From: Steromphala cineraria
Taxonomy: Eukaryota; Mollusca; Gastropoda; Trochida; Trochidae
Reading direction: 5' to 3'
DNA length: 64,000 nt
NCBI GenBank assembly: GCA_916613615.1
Contig: OU744726.1
Location: forward strand, 66,849,764-66,913,763
In this document: positions 48,958-62,744 of the stretch, piece by piece
Layout of the letters: the number at the start of each line of letters is the position of its first letter
How positions within the stretch are numbered: the first letter of the stretch is position 1
The notes under the pieces: model-generated
Seen by the model: the letters and a program-made list of their open reading frames with translations, nothing else
Databases searched by the model: none
Told to the model about the DNA's origin: nothing
Translations under genes and position numbers: made by a program

Positions 48958-51817
48958 AAAAAAAGTTATCAGCAAACAAGCTACGACAATCTATAAGTTA
49001 CTTTAGTAAACGGTTGGGTGGCACGCTATGCAACCATAAAGATATCTATCTATATGATAATATATCCCAGGCAGCAAAGACCCCAAGAACAAGAATCTCT
49101 GCTTGTATTTGTCATTATGAGGTGGGGTGTGTTGATAGATAGACCTAATTGGTTAAAGCGGGCAACCCTTATAACTACTGTCATTATGAATAATGATTAA
49201 TGTCAGTTTGTTTTATTTTTGTAGACAGTATTCAGTTCAATAACTGTTAAAAGTAAATTGATATGACTGCTAATAGAACTTTTTAAATGTAAAAGTAAAA
49301 CATATATTCGTTAAATATCACGCATAAAAAACTATATTTCAGCACCTGTATATCAAACATCGTGTTTATTAATGAAGAAATTGTGTTCAATAAAAAACAC
49401 TTGTGAATCAGGCAACAGTTACGATATATTTTCATTGTGACCAGTGACGATATATTATATCCTCACTCGTCAGGTGCCCGAACTACGTTCAGCCATGAGA
49501 ACAAATGAGAATAACTTTCCATTTTAAAGCCATTTTAATTACATATTTCATTTTTTAAAAACATATAATAAATAGAATAATATATGTAGTTTTTCAAATA
49601 CAAGGTTTATTTCATCTCGTGACATGGGTTTAGTTGATATTTCACTCGTTGCTGGAATAGTCGTCATGGAAATATCAACTTTAGCCATGGTCGACACTCG
49701 ATGAAATAAATATGGTATTTGGAATACTACATTAAGTATCCTCTATTTATTACTTATTGTATATGCCTAGTTGTTTTGATATATGTAGGACATGTGCAAA
49801 GAACGAAACTTCTGTCTCCCGAATTATCTATAACTGCATAGCCGCAAAGAGGGTATCAAATGGGGTTGCAGGTAAAGCCTCTTGTAATGTATAAACACTA
49901 CACAGTCAGCTTGAAACTACATACATGTACCATAAGTATAAATCGTCACTTGATTTCCACAACTTTTAACTTTTATTAATCGTTTTGTAGATAATTGACA
50001 AGCAATGAAGCATAACTATACTACGTTTATTTCGCGAAAACGCAATCAAGACTTAGTGTCAGGTGTTGGTCTTTTCGTAGAAGTGGAAAATTTCAATGAA
50101 CTATTTGGGTGAAATGCTGAGTGTTGTTTTTGTTAAGAAAGTCTTTAACCAGGTAAGTATCATTGTTAAAGTTTAAAGTTCACATAACCACAAACATATA
50201 TTTCACTTTTTTCTTAAACTTAAAACATTGTAATCACAGACTCTGAAATGAAACTGATAGATGGTATAGAATTGCTAAAGAACTTAGATTATTATTATAT
50301 TATTTCACTCCTACAAAAATACCTCTACACGAAAAATGCACTGCTACGAACGGGATCCTCCTACGAAAAGACCGTTTTTCATACAACACGGGCTATGCGT
50401 CTGATCACTGCATTACGAACAAGAAAAACTAACAGACTAAATATATCATACAACAAAATGTCATATCGATAGTTCCTTTCCAACTTAAATATTATACATA
50501 TATTCATATTTAACATTTGTTCATAGAAGACAATATATTAGAGCTTTTATCTTCGTTATTATTGTAGGAACTACGGTATCTACAACTGTTATAGCATAGG
50601 CTTCCTCTCGGGTTTAAGAGTTCAGCCAGGAACGCAGTGGGGCGTGGCTTGATACATTCTGTGCTGGTTAACATGCGCTGCTGGTTAACAAGTATCACCC
50701 AACCTCGGTGGCTACGATGAATATTGCCAAATTTAAGACACTCGCAGATGTAAGTACGTAAGTACGTTTTAATAAAAGGTTCATCCTGGCAACAAAGGCA
50801 AGGTCATAAATCTAAAAATAAATAAATCGTCTATACATCATTCTTTAACCTTTGAGAGTCTTAAACATAGCGCTGCGTAGAATACTGTACCAATGGAAAA
50901 TATTAACTGTATGACACACTTCAACAATGTTAGTAATAGAAAAAAAGAAATCGCCAAAACCTATTTCTTACAACTGACAGGTGTCAACAAATATTTGCAC
51001 GACTCGTATTTCAAGTGACCCAGTTCTTATTCAGAAGCTGTTACCTCTATATGTATGCAGAAATGCCTCCGCATTGAGTAAGTGCAAATGTGCTGACTTG
51101 GCAAATTAAGAGGCTCGTTTTGAATGAGAGGGAAAGAACTAAAATTAATTTTTCAGCCTTTTAACTACACTGAGAAAATTTTAATATGTTCGCGTTCTAT
51201 ATAAAGCTTATATTTTATCAGCTTAAACCAGTTTGAATGTAATAGAAAGCCGATATCTACGTACATGTATGTCGCTATAAACTATCTGAACTTTTAACCT
51301 GTGTCGGGTCACACTCAGTGAGGCCATGTATAAGTAATAATGATATGTATATAATCCCGTTATATGGAACTATTTCATTTATTCTAGTTATGTTTTTTCT
51401 ACTATGTTTCTCTAAGTTAGATATTTAGATATCATCTGAGGTTTTATTAAAATATCTTATTAAAGCAGGAAAGAATTAATAGATTTGGAGAAACGTAGAA
51501 GATAACAGTCGGCCTAATCTAGCCCACTTTAATCTGAATATCTGTAGACACTAGAGTGTGAACTGGACCACGATAGTATGTCAGAAGCAAGTCGCTCGTT
51601 TTGATAAATTCAGTCAACCACAACAAAAGCCTGAAACACAACAAGTGCATCGGAGTCGAGTCTCCAACTTGGAGTGTAACTGTAATTCAGGAAATCGAAG
51701 CAAAACGAACCTAAACGTCCAGAAAGGTCATCCATATCATATTGATGTGTGATCAGACTTCTGTAATCAAAAACACTTGAAGCCTAAGACCTATCGTCAC
51801 AGTAGCAAACAATACAC
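48958..51817. other. Non-genic stretch upstream of the P450
   Basis: No gene supported. The 64-codon frame at 51558-51752 has no recognised domain and may be leader sequence of the P450 transcript. No other structure noted. Confidence 0.4.
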
Positions 51818-51990
51818 CAGGTACGCCAAAGAAGAAAACAACACAAAACGGACGTCATATAGAAGAAAACAACACAACAGGGACGTCACAGAAGAAAACA
51901 GCACAACAGGGACGTCATAGAAGAAAACAACACAACAGGGACGTCACAGAAGAAAACTTTACAAAAGGGACGCCATAGAAGGAAACAATA
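51818..51990. repeat. 29-bp tandem repeat carrying ACGTCA motifs, just before the P450 start
   Basis: About six or seven units of AGAAGAAAACAACACAACAG plus GGACGTCAT or GGACGTCAC. The array ends about 70 bp before the P450 ATG. Each better unit has GACGTCA, similar to a cyclic-AMP response element core. It may lie in the promoter or the 5' UTR. Confidence 0.8.
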
Positions 51991-52062
51991 GAAAAGAAAC
52001 ACCATTGAAGAAAATCTTCTGGAGGCGTTACTCAAAGTCAGTCCACCAAATAACTTCACAAT

Positions 52063-55000
52063 ATGGAGATCACAGTCCCATGTGTGGTATGTCTTCTAGT
52101 ATTCCTCTATATCTGCTACACATACCTGAAACCAGGTAAAAAAAGCAGATTACCACCAGGACCAAGAAGTGTTCCTATATTCGGAAATGCTCTTCAGTTC
52201 AGTAAAGACAAGTTTATGCTAAATATGGCAGATGTTGGGAAAGACTATGGTGATGCATATACCATCAAAATATTCAATGAGGACTACGTTGTCCTCAATA
52301 CTTACCACGTCATTAAGGAAGTGTTGACTTCACCCAAGTACGCGGAGCAGCTGAGCGGAAGACCACCGACCTTTGTTGGGAGTTATGTGATGAAGGGTGA
52401 TGAAGTGTTTTCAACCTACTCAGCAGAATGGGTAGCTCTGAGGAAGCTGGTGATGCGAGGACTGAAGACTTATGGGACTCATCTCAAGGACGTCGAGGAC
52501 CTTGTGCAGACAGAGCTGGAACATCTTATTGGTAGGATTGGGAGAGAGGGTGGTGCTGGGGAGTCAGTGGATCCCTTTGTCTTCATCAGTGGATACATCA
52601 CAAGCATCGTCTCAATGCTGGTAAATATCAATTATCTTTAAGGACTATTAAACTAATTAGGACCAGGGTCCTTAGTGTGTAATCGGTTACGGTTCAGTTA
52701 TACCAAAATACAAATTGAGATTGTGGTAAAAGTTCGAAGCAACTAACAGACGATAATAAAGTCAGGATTGTACAACTGGCAAAGGCAGACAAATTAGGTC
52801 ATCGCTGAAAAATATGGGTTACGCGATAAAACCTTTACCACTTCAAATTTTAGTATGCATAGTCACACAATAGCTTTGTGGCCAAATGTGTCCCGTAAAA
52901 GTTAAAATATATGTAAGTTAGATAATATTGTGTTAAGTTAGAATAATAATAGATACTAACTGGTGGTAGTAATTATCTGCAAGCTTTAATTGTTTCTGAA
53001 AATTTTATTTTCGTTTCTGTTTTCGTCGAGTTACAGAAGATCATTGAATAAACATATATTCAGAGTAATAAATATAGTACGTATTGTAGGGGTTTCTTTT
53101 TTAGCGGTATGCAGCGAAATTAACACAAAGAGAGTTATGTACAATTTCACTTTCAAAAAGATGTCTGCTACGGGAGCACATGTTGTGTAGCCAATGTTTC
53201 TATGAGTCCCTGTGCCCTTAAGAGCACAGACCACATATCAAGTACTGTCCTAGAATATCGTATACATGTAGATCATACGATTTATTATGTTTATTATGAT
53301 GCTTTTTTTCCAAGCTAACCGGTATCCATCTGAAGCAAGAGGATGAGAAACTGAAGCTTTTTGCTGATATACTAGACTCACTGAACTACCTACTGAGTCC
53401 ACAGACATCACAGCTGATGACGTCATTGCCATTGTTGCGTCATATTCCAATAGGTTGTGGAAAGGTGTATCAACGCTTACAGAAATATCGGGCACGTTTG
53501 AACATCAATAATGCAAATGAAAAGGTATTTGATTTTATTCAATTAATTATCAATACTGAAGAAAAATATTTTGTCAGTTTTCTTTGCTGTACAATCGAAT
53601 GATATTTCTTATTCATTAACTAACTACACTGGGCAAAAAAAGAAACGCATCACAGAAATCATCAGTTTTATTTATACATTCTTTAACATAAAATTACCGA
53701 ATAACGAATGCATGTAAATGAACAAAATTTGGCACAATGTTTAACATGTGAATTCTGAAGACACTGGTGTAATCGACTGCTTCATAGAACGCCGTCGTCC
53801 GTGATAGTAGTAGTCAAAGTCAGTACCTAGTGTTACCCCCTCGAGCATGGAGCACTGCTCTGCATCTCCGTGGCATAGACTGAATGAGGCAGCGAATCTG
53901 ATGTTGAGGAATCCTTCGCCAATCATACTACAATGCATACATAATCTGCTGTCGTGTACGTGGTTGCTGCTGACGCCGTCGTAGACGTCGGTCCAACAGA
54001 TCCCACATATGCTCAATTGGATTGAGATCTGGGCATTTTGATGGCCATGGGAGAACAGTCACAATGATGTTTGCGCAATAGTCCATATTAAGACGTGCTG
54101 CGTGTGGTCTCGCGCTGCCTTGCTGAAATATTTCCCTTTTAACGTCGGTGGCGAATGAGGATTTAATCTCTGTTCTCGTAGGCGATTTCTAATCTTCTCC
54201 GCCGAGACTCTGCAAAGTCCAAGAACGTTGTCGGCGGTGTGAGTAGCACTTACAGTTCTATAACGCAGATGGAAGATCCTGATGTAGTGGTCCTGCGCAG
54301 GAGTGGTCACGCTCAGTCGTCCTGATCTTGGTCGGTCTCGGGCGGAGTTGTACAGTCTGTAGCGCTGCCATAGACTTGAAATCGTGCTATGACTCACGTT
54401 GAAGTGTCTTGAAACTGAACGATGGCTTTCTCTGCGTTCCAAACGACCAATTGCTCGGTTTCGGATTTCCTCGTTAAGTCGTGGCATTTTGCAGATCGCA
54501 TGAAGGAAAAAGCTGAGTTTGAATCGCAATGGGACTGATGTGCTTTTATACCCACTATTACCAGGGTGTAATATCCGAAGTTTTACGTGCAACATGCTTA
54601 CAGATTTTTTTGCATGCAAATTTCGGCGCTTTTTTTCTCAAGGTGCATAATTTCGGCGACAAAACATCATAAGATGCGTTCGAGCGCATCACATTGTTGT
54701 ATTGACTAGAACTGATGATAATGAATCAAATTTAATCGATTTAAAATAAAATTGCTTAATTATTGCAATTTGAAAAGTTGATTTTAGTGATGCATTTCTT
54801 TTTTGGCCCAGTTTACATGGGCTTAAAGGAAAAATATTCCATAAATTATATTTATCTATCAAATTACCCTAGTTTAGTTTTGATTTCTCAAATGAAAAAG
54901 TTAAAATTATTTTCAAGTGAAGAAACAAGTGGAAATGTGATACATGAATGCAGTATCTATTCTTTGATTCTGCCCAGAAAATTTGTAAATCAAGTGAAAC

Positions 55001-58000
55001 TAAAGATGAATCTACATGTAGATTGTGAAAATTGAGAACAATATGATTGACTCAAAGGTAAACATACACTTATTGATCAGTCGCATGTGTATAGATAAAA
55101 GTAAATAACAATTTTTCACAATTCTCGTCAATACAGAGAACTGAGGACCCAGGAAGGAAACAGTGTTTCCTGGACTTTTTGCTTGAAGAAAAGTCAAGAG
55201 GAAACATCAGCGAGGATACTGTGTCCGGTGTTATGATGAACCTCCTAATGGCAGGTACGTCTAGTTATTACATTCGGTCATTTAATCACTTGTTCGCGTT
55301 TCATCGACACCCTGCTCCATCAGCGTAAACGTCCCCGGGTTGGAGGAGGGTTTTGGCTTGATAGATATCTATTCTGGAGGGTTTTGGATTGATAGATATC
55401 AGGGGATGCGTTGTAGGAGGGTTTTGGCTTGATAGATATCAGGGGATGTGTTGGAGGAGGGTTTTGGCTTGATATATATCAGGGGATGTGTTGGAGGAGA
55501 GTTTTGACTTGATATATATCAGGGGATGTGTTGGAGGAGAGTTTTGACTTGATATATATCAGGGGATGTGTTGGAGGAGGGTTTTGGCTTGATAGATATC
55601 AGGGGATGTGTTGGAGGGTTTTGGGTCATCATAAGATATCAGGGGATGTGTTGGAACTCAACGTGGAATAAATACGCTGATGGAGCATTACACTAAGGGG
55701 CAAAAGAAACGATACAAACTTTTCAAAAGAGTACAAATAAAATCCTGTTGCAAATGAAATGCGACTACAAACCCTTGTGATGGGTACATCAGTTGCGAAG
55801 AAGAACTCACAATTACAAACATCAAACGTCACAGCTTTTGCAATGTTATATTTCGTCAAAATCTTTGAAATTGAAATTAATTTTTTTTATAAATTTGATT
55901 AAGTAAAGATGTTATCAATATAAAACAACTTATTATAAATTACTGTAATAAGTTAAAAAACAAACAAAAGGACGATCTGCACTAACCTTTCTCGATTTTA
56001 AACTGTGTATTTTGAGAAACGTGTTTTTCAAAAGCGTAAACACATGTAGCTTTGAAATCAAAAACTTTCAGTTGTCTTTTAAAGACACGAATTAACCATA
56101 TTTCGGCCGTTACTGTCACTCGTAGCCTAAGCTGTCATGCATCAAATATGGCATCGTTTCTATTGCCCCTGAGTGTATGTATCATCGAGTGAGATTTGTC
56201 TTTATGTAACGAATTTAAAAAATTATTACCCAAGCAAGGTTCGTATTTGTTTTAATCTATTAGAAATAATATAGATACCGACTCGCGTACCATTGAGGTC
56301 ACCGACTACGAAATACTGTCATGTACGTCAACTGTCACTGACACAATCGTTGTAATGTAAATAGTTTCATTGGATGCCACTAAGAATTGGATATAACACC
56401 AAATTTGTACAACTCTTATATTGCAATGTGCATTCCCTATTTTGCAATTAATGAATTACACAAACTTTAACGCATTTATTTGAAATTCGTGTAAAGTGTT
56501 AGCAAAGTTGGTTGACAGTTAATTGACTCTAGTGACAGGGAAAAAACATAATTTGAATTTTGAATCTGATATCTTTCAAACAAACTATTGCCACTGAACA
56601 GGATGTATGGACGTATTTGAACTTACTAAGTTCTTGTTAGTAGCTTTGAAAGTACAAATCCTCAGTGCATTTGTGCAGGTGACACTTTAAACATTCATTA
56701 TGGTTATCTTCTTAAGAACCTTCAGCTGAAAAGGAGCCATATAGATATTCACATTATTTTCATTAACACATTTCCAATAGGGGTCGGAACGTCACGAACC
56801 GCTCTGTACTCAATGATCCTGATTCTGACGGCAAAACCGGAAGTTCAGAGGAAGATTCAAAAGGAAGTTGACGGGGTTGTTGGCAGGAGTCGCCTCCCTT
56901 CTGCCAAGGACAAGAACTCCATGCCCTACACTCAGGCAGTCATGTGGGAAACTTTCCGTCTCTATCCATCTATACCAATCACCACTCCACGCTGTACCAT
57001 GGAGGATGTGACTTTCAGAGGGTATTTCTTACCAAAGGATACCATGGTAGGTGACTAGTAAATGTTACTCATTTATTTCTGAAATGTGACAAGACATCGA
57101 AGTATTTCTACTTTTTTAGCTGTTAGCAATACTATTGATTTAAATTATTAGTATCTACGTTCGGAGGGCAGCATTTACTCATAGGGTACCATATTACGAA
57201 TAATAACGGATGGACAAAAATAACTTTATTATGGTATATTCGAAGAACATATTTCTCCTTTAGTTCTGAGAAAAATAAAATGACTGTTGTAATAAGGACC
57301 CCAGTTTCCACACAACGCTTGGTTGGTATTTCGTACTACCGGTAATTGGTGTAATATTTGGTGATAAATTCATCGATGTTAAAATTTTTATAAAATAAGG
57401 AAAACATATAAATCTGATGATAATGATAATTATTTTTGATGCTGATAGTACCATAGTAACCTCGACATTCCACGTTACCTAAGTATGTGGATAATATTTC
57501 TCTTTGTGTCTGTCAGTAATGTTAATGATTTGTTTATAACTAGAAATATATCTGCTGCCAATGGCATATATATAAGTGTAACTTCATTCGGTATCTCATG
57601 AAGGAATAATAGGTTCGGAAGATATTCAACCTTATATAGATGAGAATTGAACATTGATAACATCATTCCAGTAGATGTGATACTTTTCTTTTTGGCGCGT
57701 ATATGTGTTATGTGATGTGCGTTATTTACATCTATATTTCCACTCATTATCAAATCGTTGTCACTGGATAAATTCGATGAAAATCTTACCTACATTACAA
57801 CAGACTTGAAAGTGTAAATATTCTAAACATCTATAAACTAAATTCCATTAAGGCTTGTTTTATAAATATCTATCTTAGTCTTTCAAACTTCTACATACAA
57901 ACTTAAAAACGGAACCGGAAGTTTATATCTAGCAATGAATATCAATAGGTATTTTACAACATCTGGGGGGTACTTCATGACGGCAACTTCTGGGATTCTC

Positions 58001-58888
58001 CATGGGAGTTCAACCCATCTCGTTTCCTTGACAACTCAGGTGAACTCATACCACCAGAAGATGAACGCCGTCAAAGGTAACATTGTTCTTGTATACTGCC
58101 GATAAACCTTTAAATGTATTTTGTTTGGGCCATAGGTCTTGAAAATTGAATACATTCTGTCTGTCTGTCTGTCTGTCTATACTGCCGATAAAGAATAAGG
58201 AAACTGTGAACTTAACCGCTACTTAGTTAAAATTGTCGTTGCAGCTAACACCTCGGCCTCTCGCCATGAAATTCTGCATACAGCCTGACCCACGAATTTA
58301 TGAAAAAGTAAATAATTGATAAATTGTACAATGAAATATTGTAAAGAGGAACTTCAACTTGACAATAATCAAGTTTGACAAAACATTTGGCATATGAAAT
58401 TATTTAGAATATGAATTGACATTGGGACAAAGACTTGACAAAACAATTTTGGCATAAGAATTTTTTTAGTATATGAATTGACATTGAGACGAATACTTTT
58501 AGGAGCAGGTATTCGTGCCAAAATGCATGTTTCACAAAACAAATATAATGAGAAATAGACGTCGTACCAATCATTTTACCTCATTATTATACCTTTTCTC
58601 AGATTTGTTTGTATAACGACTAAAAAGCCACCTTCATTCCTCCTATCAAATATTATTTTCAGAATGATTGCATTCGGAGTAGGTAAGAGGAGTTGTCTTG
58701 GAGAAGTTTTGGCCCGACTAAGAATCTTCCTTGCCTGTGCTGCAATTCTCCAGACGTTTGACCTGGTTCCTGATCCTTCTCATCCGCTGCCAGACACAGA
58801 TCCAAGAACATTCGACGTCAGCGGTCTGCTGACAGCACCACAGTACAAGATCATCTTCAAAGCAAGAGAGTTAGAGCAATTGGAGTAG
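52063..58888 (+). CDS. Cytochrome P450, CYP2 clan, six exons
   Basis: Exons 52063-52620, 53315-53524, 55137-55254, 56781-57046, 57949-58076 and 58663-58888, with compatible phases (0,0,1,0,2); 501 residues, the usual microsomal P450 length. An N-terminal membrane anchor is followed by the proline hinge LPPGPRSVPIFGN. The K-helix ExxR is ETFR, the PERF-type motif is NPSRF, and the heme site is FGVGKRSCLG, with Cys as the axial ligand. The I-helix reads AGVGTS, where Gly replaces the usual acidic residue before the conserved Thr, which may change proton delivery. The expected role is an ER-membrane monooxygenase; the substrate is unknown. Intron 2 holds a Tc1-like transposon and intron 3 a minisatellite element. 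Last-exon copies follow the stop. Confidence 0.9.
53627..54813 (-). mobile_element. Internally deleted Tc1-like DNA transposon in P450 intron 2
   Basis: Inverted ends (ACTGGGCAAAAAAAGAAACG at left; its near-inverse at right) are flanked by TA at 53625-53626 and 54814-54815. The minus-strand frame 54619-54059 starts with a helix-turn-helix DNA-binding region (MPRLNEEIRNRAIGRLE). Downstream in another frame is CPDLNPIEHMWD, which holds the last acid of the DDE triad. The central catalytic part is missing and the frame is broken, so it is not autonomous. Confidence 0.88.
55313..55687. mobile_element. Inverted-end element filled with a 40-bp minisatellite (P450 intron 3)
   Basis: TGCTCCATCAGCGTA at 55313-55327 recurs inverted at 55673-55687. 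Between them lie about seven or eight units of ATCAGGGGATGTGTTGGAGG plus AGGGTTTTGGCTTGATAGAT, with GGGTT/GAGTT and GATAGAT/GATATAT variants. Confidence 0.75.
58375..58492. repeat. Tandem duplication of about 61 bp in P450 intron 5
   Basis: GTTTGACAAAACATTTGGCA and following bases recur about 61 bp later with a few changes, both ending ATATGAATTGACATTG. A (CTGT)n microsatellite lies near 58157-58177. Confidence 0.6.
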
Positions 58889-58914
58889 CCATATAAGTCC
58901 ATATAAGGATAATT

Positions 58915-59700
58915 TTGCTACATTTCTCCAGAACTTTGATTAGTGTCCTGCCCCAAGTTTGCCAGATACTGGTTCAAGAACATTTGATACAGACAGAACC
59001 ACAGTTTGAGATCATCTTCAAGCCAAGAGAGTTGGATTAAATTGACACTGTATAAATCATTGGAGTAGCCTTTGAAGTCCATACGATGATAACTTTTCTG
59101 CATTTCTCCAGAACTTTGAGTTGGGTCCTGACCCTTCCCAAATTTTGCCAAATACTGATTCAAGAACATTTGTCGCTGACATAACCACAGCGCAGAATCA
59201 TCTTCAAACAAGAGAGTTAGATTAAATTGACACTGTAGACATTATTGGAGTAGCATGTTGAAGTCCATATGAAGATAACTTTGTTACTTTTCTCCAGAAT
59301 TTTGATCTGGGTTCTACTTCTGACATCATCAATGAAGAAGCTTTTGAAGTCAATAAGATGATTCGTTTGCTGCATTTCGCCAGAACTTTGATCTGGGCCT
59401 TGACCCTTCCCAACCTTTTCCAGATGCTGATTCAAGAACAGTTGAGGCTGACAGATCACAGTACAAGGTCATCTTCAAGCCAAATGGGTTTCATTAAATT
59501 GTCACTGTATACATCATTGGAATAGCTTTTGCAATCCATTTTAGGATTAGTTTGCTGCATTTTTCCAGAACTTTGAATTGGGTACTGACCCCTCCTAACC
59601 TTTGCAAGATGCTGATTTAAGAACATCTAATGTCAAATGCAAAACTGCAATACAAGACCGTCCAAGAGGGTCCAAGAGGGTTACAATGAATTGAGAGTGC
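58915..59700 (+). pseudogene. Decayed tandem copies of the P450 last exon
   Basis: Units start near 58915, 59098, 59284 (shortened), 59371 and 59555. Each reprises the real exon's segment (TTCTCCAGAACTTTGA, then CAGATGCTGATTCAAGAACA, then AAGATCATCTTCAAGCCAAG) and the first bases of its 3' UTR (ATTGGAGTAGC, GAAGTCCATA). Frames are broken by indels. The heme-site half of the exon is not included. Period about 185 bp. Confidence 0.8.
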
Positions 59701-59940
59701 AGAAGCTTTATACGTCTGTAAGAATTCAATTTGGCGTTCACAATTAGTTTGTCAATTGATGTTATGTTGAAGGAGATGATATTTGTGTTAATTAATGAAT
59801 TAAATGCTTTGCATTTTTTACCATAGCTTTATCGCTATAAGATCATTACCGATAATAACCGAGAGATACATATGATTCGAATTTACACACCTGTGCAGAA
59901 TGCTTCATTTATATAAACACAGTTATTTAAAGGGACAGTA

Positions 59941-60286
59941 GCACCTTTTTAGGGGGAATATAAGGTGATGTCAGCAAAATGAAAACAAATTGTTCCCATT
60001 GAAAGACCATGTGTCTAAACAGAATGAAGCGTTAATGAATCAAATATATCATTTAAAGTTCAGCCATGCGATTCCTTTTTCTTACACAAAATGAATTACA
60101 GGTGTTCACACATAATTTGGATTTTTTGTGAATCTTTATAATTTGTTCTCTGACTATGAATGATTGGTTTGTGTAATAATATTTTTGATGCTATCAAAAT
60201 AATAAATTTAGCATTGATGTACTATTATCAGTGACAAAGTTAGAATCTTAGAATATAATTTTTTTTAAAAACGTGCTACTGCCCCT
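59941..60286 (+). mobile_element. TTAA MITE copy 5
   Basis: Starts AGGGACAGTAGCACC after TTAA (59937-59940), ends ACGTGCTACTGCCCCT before TTAA (60287-60290), and the body matches copy 2. Confidence 0.85.
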
Positions 60287-60290
60287 TTAA

Positions 60291-62744
60291 AATACGTTTT
60301 TTTCAACTTCATTTAAATTTTTTTTATTATATTATTATGGATTGTAAACTATTTATTTCGTAAGGATGAACGCTACAGTGACGGTTTACAGTGTTTAAGT
60401 TTTGTTTCATTAACAAACATTCCATTGTAAATTTTGAAATTTTTTAATCGTTGAACACAAGTGTTACTCTGATGACTATACTCCGCCACGGCATAAAAAA
60501 AGCAACTATCTTTATCATCTCTGTTTCTCATTTTTTTACAAAAGACAAAATAATATCTCTTAAGTATCCTTGTTTATTTAATCAGTTTCGTAGAGGGTCT
60601 TATGTACTGCTCCAGTTCAGGAGTAATCTCCCTTAGATGATCACTTCTCATTGCGTATGTGGTATAGAGTCCTTTTCCGGATTCTGCACGCGCATCATAT
60701 TGACTAAATGTTAACCCCTTTTGTCTGTCTGTCTGTTAATAAGCATATACAAATGTTGGGTTTAAGTACCTATAGTTCATCCTCAGAATATAACGTTCTG
60801 GTCACATCCACTTCAACTCAACTTTCAACTACTTCGGATGTACAGCTGCATATCATAAGTTTGTTCACCTGCATGTGATCTTGGTGCAAATATCATGTAA
60901 TTAGGGTTTAGTTTTGACGTTCATAAAATAACTTCAGGACCATTTACAGAAGATCATCAATTATCCACGTAAAATAACCTTTCCCAAACCATATTTCGGG
61001 ATCGTCTTGTCACTGGTGCTGAACGTCGATATTTGGCATTGTTAAATAGACAGATGGGGTCATATTTGGGAAATTAGGATTTTTTTAATTTTCGATTAAA
61101 ATCATCCATGTAAACTTTGTAGGGGAAAAAAATCAGCCCAGTTACGTAGCATTAGCGCGAAGGAACACATTGGAATAAGACCTAAAACTGTTGATCACTT
61201 ATGAAGGATTTTTTATAGCAAAATAGAAATCAGTGTTTTCGAATTTGTGACTCCTGGTCACATCAATGACCTGCCAAATATGTTACAGCTATCTGCTAGG
61301 TATGACATACGAATATATTAACGCAAACTGAATCCTAACTTATGCAGTGAAATTTCATCATTTTCGGTTTCGTGTTTACAATAATATGATGTCTCAAAGA
61401 CGTTACACATTACATGATATTTGCACTAGAATACGAACGTAAGTGAACAAACTTAGGATACGCAGCTGTACAGCCTAATGAAATATAGAAAACAGATGGA
61501 AACCTTTTGATGTTCTGTTTTGTTGCCTGCGTCTGAAAAGGGTGTATAAGAGGAAAACGATCTAAAAGCAATGTGACAAAACTGAAAATATACCCAGTAA
61601 TGCAACAGGAGTATTGGTTTGTGAAGTAGGTGTTTATTTTTCATATCTTCTTACGGGTGATTAATAAAGATTATTTACAGATATCTGTAAGGAGTAGAAT
61701 TAACATTTTATGAGTGCTTCGCTTTACAGTTTACTTAAGTGAATCAATTTAAATATATCATAAGCAATAACTAAAAGTACCTTGCCATGAGTGCCGTCAA
61801 TAAAGCAAATAACATACAATACATAAACGAACACTTTGTACGTGTAAGACGTTATAAAAATGTTTAATTGATTCAACTTTTAAATTGTTTCCCTTAAATG
61901 GAAGCTTGTCGGTACCATCATATTTGGACAGTGATGTCATGAAATAAACGTGCAACGCCTTTATCATGAAGTGCATGGCGGCATCCAATGAAAACATGAA
62001 ACAGAGATAGTTGAAAATTATTCTAGATGCATATATACTATGTCAAATATGTTACGATCTCATGGTAGCAATTTATTTGAAGTTTTATATGCAACAGAAA
62101 TGTAAAATATCAATATGTCCATTCTATTTGAATATTTTGTAGGAATAAAATTTTCAGAACATAACTGTTAAAATTGTTTAGACGATAAATCGTTCCCATA
62201 GATATCGTGTAAAAAGGGTACCACACTTTGGAACTTGTTTTAAGGTCGGAAAGGCATGAAGAAATCACATTCAGGTGCGATTAGTACTCATTATACGTAT
62301 ATCTTATACACTTAATACATTAGGCAAAATCATTCTCGGACAATTTCTTTTGGATAAATTAAAGCCGTTTCATTTTAAAAGACAAGACATCATCAATGTA
62401 AAAATATCCCTCAAATTGGATTTAACTTCCATTAGTAGCAAAGAGTATCTTCCCAGTAGTCAAACTAATAATAGACACCTTAAGATTGGAAGATGTTTAC
62501 TCATGAAGACCTATCTGCACCTCAAGTTATCGATTTTGATCCTTTAGGTAAAAGTTTATCTTTTTCATATTTCTAACGAGTACTTACAAGTACAAGAACC
62601 TTAAATTTTGTTCATGTTTTCGATCACTTTACATCCGTTTCAAAACAAGCGAAGCAAAATTCGTGAATTTAAGTTCACTTTCTCGTAAATCACTCAAAGC
62701 TTTCATTATAAATCTTAAACAATCTAAGGGTTCGTAGATATGCA
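60291..62744. other. Non-genic stretch between the P450 and SLC17 genes
   Basis: AT-rich, no supported gene. A short TGTC repeat lies near 60720. The open frames of 60-90 codons show no recognised domain. Confidence 0.4.

Noticed and set aside
53741..54016. 91-codon minus-strand frame
   Set aside because: Out-of-frame reading of the Tc1-like transposase C-terminal region.
58918..59459. Minus-strand frames with repeated peptides
   Set aside because: Antisense shadows of the decayed P450 exon copies.
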